In this document: positions 11,451 through 22,510 of the stretch, one piece after another
How the letters are laid out: every line of letters starts with the position of its first letter
Position numbering within the stretch: the first letter of the stretch is position 1
The notes under the pieces: model-generated
What the model was told of the DNA's origin: nothing
Database searches by the model: none
What the model saw: only the letters and a program-made list of their open reading frames with translations
DNA from: Morinoia aosen
Taxonomy: Eukaryota > Arthropoda > Malacostraca > Amphipoda > Talitridae
Assembly: GCA_030386875.1 (NCBI GenBank)
Contig: CM059576.1
Location: 16,000,058 to 16,064,057, forward strand
DNA: 64,000 nt
Direction of reading: 5' to 3'
Position numbers and translations under genes: made by a program

Positions 11451-12200
11451 ACCTCGCATTTGTATTAAAAGTTTTGTACATGCCATACATAAGGCTATTA
11501 ATTGTTTTTAGGGCATAGTTTTTTAAATAATTCAGAAATATATTTTTATCGTGCCAAAATTTAGGCTACCGTCGTGTCGTATGTACGACAACAGAGTGAC
11601 ATTTGGGGCAGGTCGTATCTAATATGAACGAACGTACCAATTACGACCACCTTGCTTCCTAGGCGTCAGTCAAGACGCCAGGCAAAAACAAGTAAATTAA
11701 TTTACTCCTCGTCCCTCTCCAGGTGACTCCGCTGGATTTCCATTCTTTCCAACTTACTCGTTCTTCGCACTTGCAAATGTTCAGTAATTTCAAGGGTAAC
11801 TATAATTGAATGATTTTTTGTTCCATATACAAGTATCTAAATGATTATAAATTAGTTCCAGCCTCCCTTACCAGATCAAAGGTGTTCCGAGAGAAGGAAG
11901 ATGAATACACTATTAGGTTTGGTGTTCAGGGAACACGGAATCTATGCACAATATGAGTTCCCCGCACAGGATCCCGTGCACTTAGAAATAATAGTTTAGA
12001 AGGACAGTTAGGAAACAGTTTAGATTATGTTTGTTTAAGCCTCCCTAACCGCTAAAAAAAGCGTATTGAATAGGGGGAGAAGGTACCATTTAGAGTGAAG
12101 ATCAGGGAATACGGAATCTATGCAGATGCGTCATAAAAACAGTAAGCTGGAAAAGAAGTTCATGATGCAAGATGAAAATTTTAGAATAAAGTAGTAGGTG

Positions 12201-12603
12201 TGCCCCAGATGGGCCCCCAATGCGAGGTGTCCGCAATGCGCTTGTTGTGCTGACACAACAAGTACGAGAAATTATGCTGGCACAATAAGTACAAGGAATT
12301 ATGTTGACACAACAAGTACAAGGAATTATGCTGGCACAACAAGTACAAGGAATTATGCTGGCACAACAAATACAAGGAATTATGCTGACACAACATATAC
12401 AATGAATTATGCTGACACAACAAATACAAGGAATTATGCTGACACAACATATACAAGGAATTATGCTGACACAACAAATACAAGGAATTATGCTGACACA
12501 ACATATACAAGGAATTATGCTGGCACAAAATATACAAGGAATTATGCTGACACAACAAGCGCATTGGGGACACCTCACATTAAGGGCACATCTAGGGCAC
12601 ATA
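12201..12603. mobile_element. Foldback-like insertion with tandem-repeat core
   Basis: Inverted flanks of roughly 48 bp (12201-12250 and about 12555-12603; both include CAATGCGCTTGTTGT on one or the other strand) enclose a 27-bp tandem array. The insertion is bounded by TAGGTG at 12195-12200 and 12604-12609, a likely target duplication. Paralogous sites near 18360 and 32975 lack the insertion and keep one AGGTG followed by CTGAAAAACAG. No transposase is encoded. Confidence 0.8.
12250..12560. repeat. 27-bp minisatellite (about 11 copies)
   Basis: The unit contains GGAATTATGCTGACACAAC. In the right half two variants (CAAATAC and CATATAC) alternate, giving a 54-bp higher-order period. Because 27 is a multiple of three, ORFs appear open on both strands with 9-residue repeats; I do not read these as genes. 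Confidence 0.9.
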
Positions 12604-12814
12604 TAGGTGCTGAAAAACAGAACAGCAGTTAACCGAAAAAGATGGTCCTTAACATAACAGAAAAAAAATATTTTATTTCAACGAAAATAACGCTTGCCTA
12701 ACTCTCAGCTCGGGCCCTCACTCACTTCCCCCTGGCAGTGCTAGTTTTTGTTGTGCTACTGAGGACACAGTTAACAGTTTATCACATGTAGTTATAATCC
12801 TCCTAGGATGGGTA

Positions 12815-13070
12815 ATAAGCGACCGTCAATGACGGGTAATAACCGACCGTCAACGACGTGTAATGACCGACCGTCAATGACGGGTAATAACCGACCGTCA
12901 ACGACAGTTAATGACCGACCGTCAACGAAGGGTAATGAACGTCGACAACATAAACGGATAATGACCATCAAAGACGAGCAATGACCGTTTACGTCGGATT
13001 ATGAATGTCATAGATGAATAATGACTGACCGTCAATGACGAATAGTAACCGTTAATGACGGTGCGACTAA
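12815..13070. repeat. Degenerate 24-bp tandem array
   Basis: Repeats of the type GGGTAATGACCGACCGTCAA(CGAC), with shorter variants. The unit equals the apex sequence of the foldback family, which is single-copy in the element at 8800-9725. Confidence 0.85.
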
Positions 13071-13351
13071 GCGTTAAGGTTGTCAAAAAACTTCATCACG
13101 CTCGGGAACATGGAGTGAAAAAGTAAAAAATTATCTCTATCGGTATATTTAAAACAGTATCTTATCTTCTGTACCTTATCGGTGTAGAAATCTGTTCATC
13201 AGTGACGGGTTTAACTGAAGAAACATTGGGGAATTTCGCAAAGTGGACATTTGTAACGGAGCGTTTCCACAATACGTCATTTCAAGCTGGACCAAGAAGT
13301 GAGTTTCTTGTCATGTAAAAGTAGCAGATTTTCTGCGATCTTCGTTCAACA

Positions 13352-13720
13352 AACCTCTGTTTCATGAACAAATGGGAGGGTGAAACTTTTCCAGTCATGG
13401 CTACTTTCTGAGCGATAGAAACACGGCAGCCAATGGCTTCGTGGCGTGGGGGATGCAGAGATTTAAAATTTAATAACAGATTTATACGTTATTTTATTAA
13501 GTTAAAAGAACTGATAACCCCACAGGATCGAAGGATAGCTTCATTAACTTTGAGTGCAACGTGGGCCGCCGGTGGCCACGGAGGGGACCTGCTGCCCGAC
13601 CTGCAGTCACGAACTCAATTTTCATTAATACTTATTCAAGGGCCTGGGCCGGTAAATGTTTGCTATTTTCAACATTGCTTACTTCAATTGACTTTAAATT
13701 TGAGTTAAATGTTAAAATTA
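13352..13720 (+). repeat. 369-bp inverted repeat, left arm
   Basis: The complement of 14226-14594; I saw no mismatch when reading both arms. This arm is in its native context inside the composite repeat, as a related sequence follows 33893. The 91-residue ORF at 13433-13708, which also appears in the other arm, is shared repeat sequence without recognisable domains. Confidence 0.88.
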
Positions 13721-14178
13721 CCCGCAAAATTAACAGTGTCAGCAGCAGCTCACCACAACACACGAGATTTGGCAGTAGTGGTTACCCATAAAATATGCAG
13801 AGTCAGCAAGTCTACAGTGAAATGGAATTAGTCCGAAATGCACTTGTGACTCCAGTTAGGGTGGTTGCATACTTACATTCCTAATGTCATAAATACTTAC
13901 GAACTTTGGGATCGTGCACCCAACGCACACACTTTCCCAGACGCAACAGACTAGACTTCATTCGCCATTTGTCCCGTACGGCAATATCCCAGGTAGCAAG
14001 AAATTATTAGGCCAATGTTGGGTTGATAATTATTTATTGACCTGATATTGGAATCTTGGATTACAATAATAGGCTAATAACAAGACAATATCGAAATAAG
14101 ATATATTTATTTATGATATCAAATTGTTATTGTGACAATGTAGTAAATAGTTTTATTTCTAATATTAAACTAACAGTA

Positions 14179-14225
14179 TATATATATATATATATAAATA
14201 TATATAATAAATAAATATATAAAAA
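14179..14225. repeat. TA-rich microsatellite left of the inserted arm
   Basis: A (TA)n and TAAA-rich tract abuts the 369-bp arm. A second TA tract lies at the other side of the arm. Confidence 0.9.
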
Positions 14226-14593
14226 TAATTTTAACATTTAACTCAAATTTAAAGTCAATTGAAGTAAGCAATGTTGAAAATAGCAAACATTTACCGGCCC
14301 AGGCCCTTGAATAAGTATTAATGAAAATTGAGTTCGTGACTGCAGGTCGGGCAGCAGGTCCCCTCCGTGGCCACCGGCGGCCCACGTTGCACTCAAAGTT
14401 AATGAAGCTATCCTTCGATCCTGTGGGGTTATCAGTTCTTTTAACTTAATAAAATAACGTATAAATCTGTTATTAAATTTTAAATCTCTGCATCCCCCAC
14501 GCCACGAAGCCATTGGCTGCCGTGTTTCTATCGCTCAGAAAGTAGCCATGACTGGAAAAGTTTCACCCTCCCATTTGTTCATGAAACAGAGGT

Positions 14594-14594
<1 letters not shown>
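14226..14594 (-). repeat. 369-bp inverted repeat, right arm, inside the MITE
   Basis: Inverted copy of 13352-13720, lying between TA tracts within the MITE. The flanking MITE sequence is unrelated to the left arm's surroundings, so this arm is the moved copy. Confidence 0.85.

Positions 14595-14620
<26 letters not shown>
14595..14620. repeat. (TA)n microsatellite right of the inserted arm
   Basis: About 13 TA dinucleotides abut the inserted arm. Confidence 0.95.
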
Positions 14621-14624
<4 letters not shown>

Positions 14625-15679
14625 GATATTCATATGAGTGGAAACTATCTCATAATAATTAAAAATCTCGCAATTTAATAAAGTTTGTTAGCATAAAAAT
14701 TATTACTGCCCAAATATTGGGTTGATATTGTACGCCAATAATACGGAGTTATTTGTTTAAGGAAACACCTCAATATCAAGTCAATAGCGACACAGTAATT
14801 AGCTGATACTGGGTTAAAAATAAATTATTATTGGGACACTATATTCTACCAATATCCACTTCATGTCAGAAAATAAGTATTGGGCCTGTAGTACCCTACT
14901 TTAGTTACCCCTCAAACTCAGTTTGAGTTCATTTGTGTTCAGTAATATGAATACGTTTGAATGTAAATTATCGAAGAGTAAAGTGCGTAAATCTCGATAA
15001 AAAATCACTGGTACCTTCTTTCCTTCTACCAACTCTAGGAGAATTACGAATATGTAACAAAGGATGTGGCTTCACTCATCGCAAACGGAACACAATTTCT
15101 AAAGCAGCAACAACTCCAGGCCTTACTGGCTAATATTTTTCTAAGGGACAACCTAACATAAACTGCATAGTGACACAATAATTAGCTAATATTGGGTTAG
15201 TGAAATTATCGTTATCATGGCCATATTTTTCAGGAAGTGAATACTAAGCCAATGTTATTGTAGGGAAAACTTCATTATCAAGTCAATATTGACACAATAA
15301 TTAGTTGATATTGGGTTGATGATAATATTGTTATTGGGCCAATATATTTTTCTAATATCAACCGAATTTTCCCAAATAAGGTATTGCCCCAATGTTCATT
15401 TTGAATATCCAGTCAATATTGAGACTGTATATTGGCTCAATATTAGGTCAATAAATTTTGCTACCTGGGATAGTGTACTGAGTTACGTTCTATGTCACAA
15501 TATGGGCACTGATTAGCAAAGCCCGACAAAAATTAGATAAGAATCGATGGAAGTTTACACCATGACATGAATTTATTTTAATTGTGATTGAGACATTCTT
15601 ACTGCACACTTGCTTTTTATCAATTGTTCCAATGGTAACCATAACAACACAATTGTTCCCTTTATATATGTAATGGATT

Positions 15680-15790
15680 AGAGGTGGGCCGAATATTCGC
15701 ATTCGCGGATATTTGCAAGTTTTCCAATATCCGCATTCGCATGTAGACCTGCGAATATTTTGCGAATATTTAGACATTTTCTTCCATCCT
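15680..15790. mobile_element. Probable hAT-type terminal fragment
   Basis: It begins TAGAGGTGGGC, like many hAT ends, and is followed by clustered GCGAATATT and its complement AATATTCGC. The partner end was not found, so this is a fragment or an undelimited copy. Confidence 0.5.
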
Positions 15791-16055
15791 CCACCGACTG
15801 CAGCAGTGAGAGCAGGGAGCACGTCACAGCTGCGGTGCCTGTACATGGCATCACCGATTTACGTCACGGTTGGTGCCATATTTTACCTCCAATTCTGTGC
15901 AATTATTGCAATCTTGCAATGCAGGCCAGTCAGCGACAGCTTTAGTCGAGTGAGTTCATTACGCGCTCTTCTCTGCCCCGTCATCTGTTGTCACCTGCGA
16001 TCGTGTATATTTTTCGTTGAAACTGCGGGGAAATGTTCAGGTAATTAAAACAACT

Positions 16056-18600
16056 TTGAATAGCGTTGATGATAGGATGCCTAGGCGTCACTGAACTTAT
16101 CCGGGCCCACAATGTGTCCATTGTACTAGACTTAATTGAGAAACTGTCTACTGGGTCGCTTGTGGTAAATAAATGGTTAAATGCAAATTTGCACTTGCGG
16201 TTCCGAGTGAACTTCATTACCGGACGCCAAGGCCGCTCCTGCGCCCGTCCCGCTGCCTCTGATCTTCGTCTCGCTGTCTTGCTTGACCCCGCGCCGTGCA
16301 GCATCTCCGACCGACGCTTCTCACATTGACTAGCGAACGACCGTACTAGTGAGGCTTGTAGACCACAACGCATTGGTAGTTTATTCTAACCCCATTCTAA
16401 TGTGATAGTGCTAATAGTCCTACACATTAGGTCCTAAAATTTCATTTCATTAAACGGTTTGTCGTACGCACAGTAGCAATACGTTTTACTAATATGTTCT
16501 TTTCTAACGGTAATTTTGATCCATAAATTAGGTTATTAAGTTATGAACTCACACGGATGATTCATCAGTACAACCAGTTTGCTGTGGCTTTTTGTAGGGA
16601 TAACTGATGTACGTTGAGGGGATATAGAGGATAAATACTCGACACACATGTTTGTTGCAAGCCGCCTGCTGTTTGTTCCCTATTTACATTGCTAGAGTCA
16701 TAAATACCAACGTGCTGTGAGGTTATGTGCCACAAACATGCACCTAGCTACTAAATGCACCATTTCATCAACTAATCTTGTTCAAAATTAGATACGTAAA
16801 GCATTATATTTAGGACATTTAGTTGTAACTATTATTAATGCGTACCAAATCTATTTAACTAGCAATAAAACGTAAAATCTAAAGGTTTTACCTACTTTTC
16901 CAGTTAGAAAGGAGCTTCTTCCTCCTCTTCTTCCTTCTTCTTACAATGTTTTTTTATTCAATTCTTGTTTAAGCTACCGTGGTGGCTCCCAATTTGTGCA
17001 ATCTATGTTCTCTAACGTAGATTTCGATCGCATTCATGCACATAGTGCTGTTCTTATTAACGAAATCCTGTTTTTTGTTTCTATGTAGTTAGGGTCAAAA
17101 AAATCCTCTAGCTGCAGCAGAAGAATGCGGCGTTGACAAAAGCTGCATCATGAACTCTGGAAGCAGCGGACGTTCGGACTGACCACCGCACGTTTCTACA
17201 GATACTGCGTACCGGAATTTTTCAGGCAGTGTTTCTGTCTTGGAAGGTGCATCTTGAACAAACAGTTCTCGCCACTTCATGTCTATCTTTTCACGCTGCT
17301 CTTCTTTCACGAAGTTGGAGAAATGCATTGAATATCGTATTATTGGACAACATTTACTAAGACCTTTCAATGCAAACTCTTGTAGTTTTTTGAGACATAT
17401 TGTGTTGACATTTCTCAGGAGAATGCTTTCTGCAGCTGCAGCAAAATATATCTCATTTATATTGACGTAATTTGAGGGGTTGCCTACATTTATTTTGCAA
17501 TTGTCATTCGAAATCAACAGATCCCTTTTTATGGAGTTGTCCATAATAATTCTCACTGCAGTGAAATCAAAATACATTTTTGATATTCTCAAACAAATTA
17601 CGTTTAATTTACCTCGACTTAAATGAATAGTTTCGTAACTGCCATAAATAAGGCTAATATTGATTTTTAGGGCTTAGTTTTTTAAACAGTTCATAGAAAT
17701 ATTTTAAACGTACCAAATTTCAGCGCTTTAGGCTACCGTCGTACCATATCTACAACAACAGAGTGACATTTGGGGCAGATCGTATCTCATGTGATCGACC
17801 GTACCACTGTTGATAACCTTGCTTCCTAGGCGTCAGTCAAGAAGCCGGGCAAAAATAAGTAAACTAATTTACTCCTCGTCCCTCTCCAGGTAACTCCGCT
17901 GGATTTTCATTCTTTCCAACTTACTCGTACTTCACACTTGCAAAAGTTCAGTAATTTCAATGGTAACTATAATTGAAAGATTTTTCGTTCCATATACCAA
18001 AATGCTTATAAGTTAGTTTCAGCCTCCCTTACCAGACCAAAGGTGTTCCGAGAGAAGAAAGATGAATACACCATTAGGTTTGGTGTTAGTGGAATACGGA
18101 ATCTATGCACATAGTGAGTTCCCCGCACAGGATCCCGTGCACTTGGATATAATAGTTTAGAAGGACAGATAGGAGACAGTACCTGATTAGATTATAAGTT
18201 AGTTTAAGCCCTCCTAACCGCTTAAAAAAACGTATTGAAAAGAGGAAGAAAGCAACATTTAGCATGGATATAAGGGAATGCAAAATCTATGCAGATGCGG
18301 CATCAAAACAGTAAGCTGAGAAAGAAGTTCAGGATGGAAGATGAAAATTGAAGAATAAAGTAACAGGTGCTGAAAAACAGAGCAGCAGTGACGCGAAAAA
18401 AGGTGAAAACAAAAAAAAACATAAAATGGTATTTCAACAAAAAAAACACCTACCTAACTCTCAGCTCGAGACCTTCACAAAGCTGCTGACCGACCTGCGG
18501 TCACGAACTCAATATACATCAGTAATTAAAGGCACGATACAGTTTAATGTTTCCTATTCGCAACATTGCTCACTTCAATTGATTATAAATTTGAGCTGAA
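16056..18600. repeat. Composite dispersed repeat, copy 2
   Basis: Same module order as at 10365 and 31175. It lacks the 24-bp array (deletion near 18470) and runs into the 60-bp minisatellite. A GC-rich patch at 16200-16330 is private to this copy. Confidence 0.72.
17053..17592 (-). pseudogene. hAT-like transposase C-terminal fragment, copy 2
   Basis: The 165-residue minus-strand frame at 17095-17592 is the longest uninterrupted member of this family here. It holds INVGNPSNYVNINEIYFAAA (about residues 34-53) and ends LPEFMMQLLSTPHSSAAA, resembling the C-terminal dimerisation region of hAT transposases. After a T-run near 17096-17102 the similarity continues in another frame (PNYIETKNRISL), indicating a one-base frameshift. 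No catalytic DDE region is visible, so it is a fragment. Function other than relic transposase is not supported. Copies at 10913 and 31690 share the same truncated extent, so the truncation predates their spread. Confidence 0.65.
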
Positions 18601-18699
18601 TATTAACACGGCCACACGCGCACCATTCGGTAAATTGCGCATTCCCGCACCGGTATAAATGAATGGCATTTCATTTGTTTCGCAACCTTCATAAAAATC

Positions 18700-19800
18700 A
18701 AAAGCCTGCAGAGATGGCAACACAACACACGAGGTGTGGCAGCAATAGCTAGTTGCCACTAAAGTCTGCAGAGGCAGCAACACAACACACGAGGTGTGGC
18801 AGCAATAGCTAGTTACCACTAAAGTCTGCAGAGGCAGCAACACAACACACGAGTGTGGCAGCAATAGCTAGTTGCCACTTAAGTCTGCAGAGGCAGCAAC
18901 ACAACACACGATGTGTGGCAGCAATAGCTAGTTACCACTAAAGTCTGCAGAGGCAGCAATACAACACACGAGGTGTGGCAGCAATAGCTAGTTGCCACTA
19001 AAGTCTGCAGAGGCAGCAACACAACACACGAGGTGTGGCAGCAATAGTTAGTTGCAACTTAAGTCTGCAGAGGCAGCAACACAACACACGATGTGTGGCA
19101 GCAATAGCTAGTTGCCACTAAAGTCTGCAGAGGCAGCAACAAAACACGCGAGGTGTGGCAGCAATAGCTAGTTGCCACTAGAGTCTGCAGAGGCAGCAAC
19201 ACAACACACGAGGTGTGGCAGCAATAGCTAGTTGCCACTAAAGTCTGCAGACGCAGCAACACAACACACGAGGTGTGGCAGCAATAGCTAGTTGCCACTT
19301 AAGTCTGCAGAGGCAGCAACACAACACACGAGGTGTGGCAGCAATAGCTAGTTGCCACTAAAGTCTGCTGAGGCAGCGACACAACACACGAGGTGTGGCA
19401 GCAGTAGCTAGTTGCCACTAAAGTCTACAGAGGCAGCAACACAACACACGAGGTGTGGCAGCAATAGCTAGTTGCCACTAAAGTCTGCAGAGGCAGCCAC
19501 ACAACACACGAGGTGTGGCAGCAATAGCTAGTTGCCACTTAAGTCTGCAGAGGCAGCAACACAACACACGAGGTGTGGCAGCAATAGCTAGTTGCCACTA
19601 AAATCTGCAGAGGCAGCAACACAACACACGAGGTGTGGCAGCAATAGCTAGTTGCCACTAAAGTCTGCAGAGGCAGCAACACAACACACGAGGTGTGGCA
19701 GCAATAGCTAGTTGCCACTAAAGTCTGCAGAGGCAGCAACACAACACACGAGGTGTGGCAGCAATAGCTAGTTGCCACTAAAGTCTGCAGAGGCAGCAAG
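18700..19800. repeat. 60-bp minisatellite (about 18 copies)
   Basis: The unit includes AACACAACACACGAGGTGTG and GCAATAGCTAGTTGCCACTA. Copies are nearly identical. A CTTAAG variant recurs at copies 3, 6, 10 and 14, implying higher-order duplication of about four units (240 bp). On the minus strand the array is open with a 20-residue repeat because 60 is a multiple of three. This is not taken as a gene. Single-copy relatives of the unit occur at about 13741-13810 and 36487-36560. Confidence 0.95.
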
Positions 19801-20504
19801 GCGACAGTAAAGCTGTGTTACTGCAAAATGCTCTTGTGAGCACTGTTGTTCCTGGGGACATTTCAAACTTTGTTTGATAGCTAACATGTGTAAGACAGAG
19901 GAATAATTGATTTCAGTTAAGAATTATTTTGCCATATGATGAAGTTAATGACTAATCTGTTTTACGCATTAGAAATACTAGAAATGATGATGCAAAGTGT
20001 TGAGACCCGCACCTCAACCGCGACTTATACACTCGACACGACAACAAACGAGTACAAGTCCACCCCCCCCCCCCCCCCCTCCAACACAGCAAGCCTACTT
20101 AACCACGTCCAGTACATTAGATGCTTACTAACGTAACACCCACCCATACAAAGCCCGGTCGGGTAGTTAACTTACACCACACTCAAACTACATACAAAAC
20201 CCTCCAACACCGGCACCAGATGCGCAAAGCGCACCTTTATCAGTACCCTAACTATCCTTTTCCGTCTCACCTCTTCTCTCCCCGACACACTCTGTGTCCT
20301 ACTCTCTTTCTGACTTTTCTTTTATAATCGTTAGTTCGAGCAAGCCTTAAAAATCAGATATATAATAAGTCTTCACACGTTGACTACGTATGGTGACATA
20401 TGTGCACCACTCAGTCATCTGAATACCTGCATGAATGTGAAGCATTTCATTTATATTACTAGCTTTTGCACAGCTAAATACTCGACTAATTAGAAGACAT
20501 TAGA
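19801..20504. other. AT/CA-rich sequence with a poly-C tract
   Basis: No gene recognised. A run of 17 C lies at 20063-20079, within a stretch rich in CACC, CAAC and CTCC. The part around 20390-20460 resembles 36890-36960, a continuation of the composite repeat. Confidence 0.5.
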
Positions 20505-20620
20505 ATGGCGTTGATGATAGGATGCCCTGGAAGTCGCTGTACTTATTCGGGCCCACAAGTAGCTACACTCAAATGTGTACATTGTACTAGGCTGAGTAGT
20601 TCACTTTAATTCATTTCCAT
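20505..20620 (+). repeat. Fragment of composite repeat start
   Basis: The GTTGATGATAGGATGCC motif and following sequence match the starts at 10365, 16056 and 31175, but the similarity stops before the transposase part. Confidence 0.6.
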
Positions 20621-21720
20621 AACGATAGTCTCACATAGTAGGTCCCAATATTTCACTTCGTTAAATAGTTTGCCATGCTTTTAATCACACAAAGTTTACA
20701 TATCTTATTTATTATCAACGTTTATTCCAACTAATTTTACTAGTAAGATTCATGTATAAGCTTACACTGATGATCAAAATGTAAAGCATGTTCGCTGTGC
20801 AGTTTGGCAGGAATAACAAATGTACTTTGAGAAATTCACTCAAAATTCCAAGTGGAAAAATGCAATAGAGATTTGAACGAGGACATTGGCTCAACGTTTG
20901 AGAAATATGTTTCTTGCACGCCTCGTACTCCCAGCTTTATATATAAATTCCTTCAGTCATCAATACTAATTTACTCTGCGTATTTGACTAGACATTAGCT
21001 AGGAGGTAGATTTCGATATTTTAAATCGTACAGTTGAGCGTATTGAATTTCATTGTTTACAACCCGAATTTACTGCATACTTGCAAAATAATGCATCATT
21101 CAAGGGTAAGTAAAAAAGTTCAATTTTCTCATTTCCATTCTAGAGGACAACAAGTTAGTTTAAGCCTCTTTACCACAACAAAAATATTCAAAGTGAGGAG
21201 GTTTGAAGGCACCACTGAGTTAGGGCTAGAGGAACTCGGAATCCATGCACAAGGTGTGTTCTCGCAAATTATCCCGCGCGCATAGAAACGGTAAGTTGAG
21301 AAAGAATGTTACGAGCCATGATTGAAGTTGAAGAAGAAAGTCAGAAGTGCTGGAGACCAGGACAGCAGTGAAACGAGTGAGATGGTGCATAACAAAACAA
21401 AAAAGTGTATTTCAACAGAAAAAAGGCCTAACTAACTCTCAGCTCGGGACCTCACGTATTACCCCTGGGAGTGCTAATTCCTGTACTGCTAATGCAGGTA
21501 GAGTTTGCAGTTAATTACGGGAAACGTTGAGTAAAAAATTGAAGAAATATTGTTAGGCTATTCCCGTGCCATTTCGATGAAGTTTTGTTTCCAGAAAAAT
21601 ATTGGAAATTCTCGGAATTCTCACTAGAAATGAGTTGGAAATTGTAAACACGCTTTTGTAGAAAATCTCTGAGTGGTTGGCCTTGAAAATTTGAAATTCT
21701 ATATGCAAATTTTAATATAA

Positions 21721-22000
21721 AGTTAATGCGATACATCAATATAATATATAATATCTATATAATATAATGCGAGAGTTAATGTGATACATCAATATAATAT
21801 ATAATATCTATATAATATCATGCGAAAGTTAATGCGATACATCAATATAATATATAATATCTATATAATATAATGCGAGAGTTAATGTGATACATCAATA
21901 TAATATATAATATCTATATAATATAATGCGAAAGTTAATGCGATACATCAATATAATATATAATATCTATATAATATAATGCGAGAGTTAATGCGATACA
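21721..22000. repeat. 53-bp minisatellite (about 5.3 copies)
   Basis: Unit starts AGTTAATGCGATACATCAAT at 21721, 21774, 21827, 21880, 21933 and 21986. GCG/GTG and GAGAG/GAAAG variants alternate, giving a 106-bp dimer period. It is absent from the paralogous module at 29890-31040. Confidence 0.93.
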
Positions 22001-22299
22001 TCTATTGTATCCCATACACGTATACAATTTCGAGAGTTTAATTTTCTCTTTACCTCTTTGTTGGAATTGCAAAATTTCCAGTCTTTTCCAAAAAATATAT
22101 TACTATATATACAAAAGTACAATAAACAAGAATACAAAAGAATACGTAGAATAACATATTCATATACTACTTTGGTACGGATAAGATAGTCCAAACTAAA
22201 GGAAGATGCGAGTTACATTCTTCAATTTATCATTTTCTGCTCGTTAAATAGACAGTTATTTGTGTAAGTAAGCTTAATTTGATATCTAAGAGCGTATCT

Positions 22300-22510
22300 A
22301 CAGAAGGGTGCTTTGTTCCAACCAACCAAGCCTGATACACATCATCATTGGCTTTCCAAATGCCTTATAACTAACACCAGGACACCATGACGGTTACCCC
22401 CGGTAAAGCCGGTACCCATTTCCGACACCTGGGTAGAGTGGGGAGTTGTGGCTGATTTTTTCCCCGTTTCCCAACGGGGAGAAACCACCGGGAACAGGTT
22501 GACCATAAAA
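22300..22510 (-). mobile_element. SINE-core segment without tRNA head
   Basis: Complement of the body of the SINE at 6195-6470, including GGTACCGGCT and GTATCAGGCTTG. The sequence where the tRNA-like head should be is unrelated to a tRNA, so it is a truncated copy or a SINE with another head. Confidence 0.65.

Larger units (their letters stand above)
10365..13810. repeat. Composite dispersed repeat, copy 1
   Basis: It begins with GTTGATGATAGGAAGCCTA, continues through a decayed hAT-like transposase, a foldback-family arm from about 11793 and a 24-bp tandem array. It ends with a module containing GACCTGCAGTCACGAACTC and CACAACACACGAG. The same order recurs from 16056 and from 31175. This copy alone carries the 12201-12603 insertion. 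Confidence 0.75.
13987..15470. mobile_element. TA-target MITE with subterminal repeats
   Basis: The terminal inverted repeats are TCCCAGGTAGCAA at 13987 and TTGCTACCTGGGA ending at 15470, bounded by TA on both sides (13985-13986 and 15471-15472). The interior is full of short direct and inverted motifs such as CCAATATTGGGTTGATA. It encodes nothing recognisable. It has been interrupted by TA tracts and by the 369-bp inverted arm at 14226-14594. Confidence 0.82.

Noticed and set aside
12102..12632. Long overlapping ORFs on both strands with 9-residue repeats
   Set aside because: They are a consequence of a 27-bp tandem array, whose length is a multiple of three; no domain or coding bias is seen.
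12815..13070. CRISPR-like array
   Set aside because: Units are directly adjacent and degenerate with no unique spacers, and the context is eukaryotic.
13433..14513. Two identical 91-residue proteins in inverted orientation
   Set aside because: They arise from the 369-bp inverted duplication of non-coding repeat sequence.
15981..16373. 130-residue minus-strand ORF spanning a GC-rich patch
   Set aside because: It overlaps the repeated GTTGATGATAGGATGCC module and has no recognisable domain.
19059..19799. Cys-rich repeat protein on the minus strand
   Set aside because: Explained by the 60-bp minisatellite; no start context, promoter or non-repeat coding sequence.
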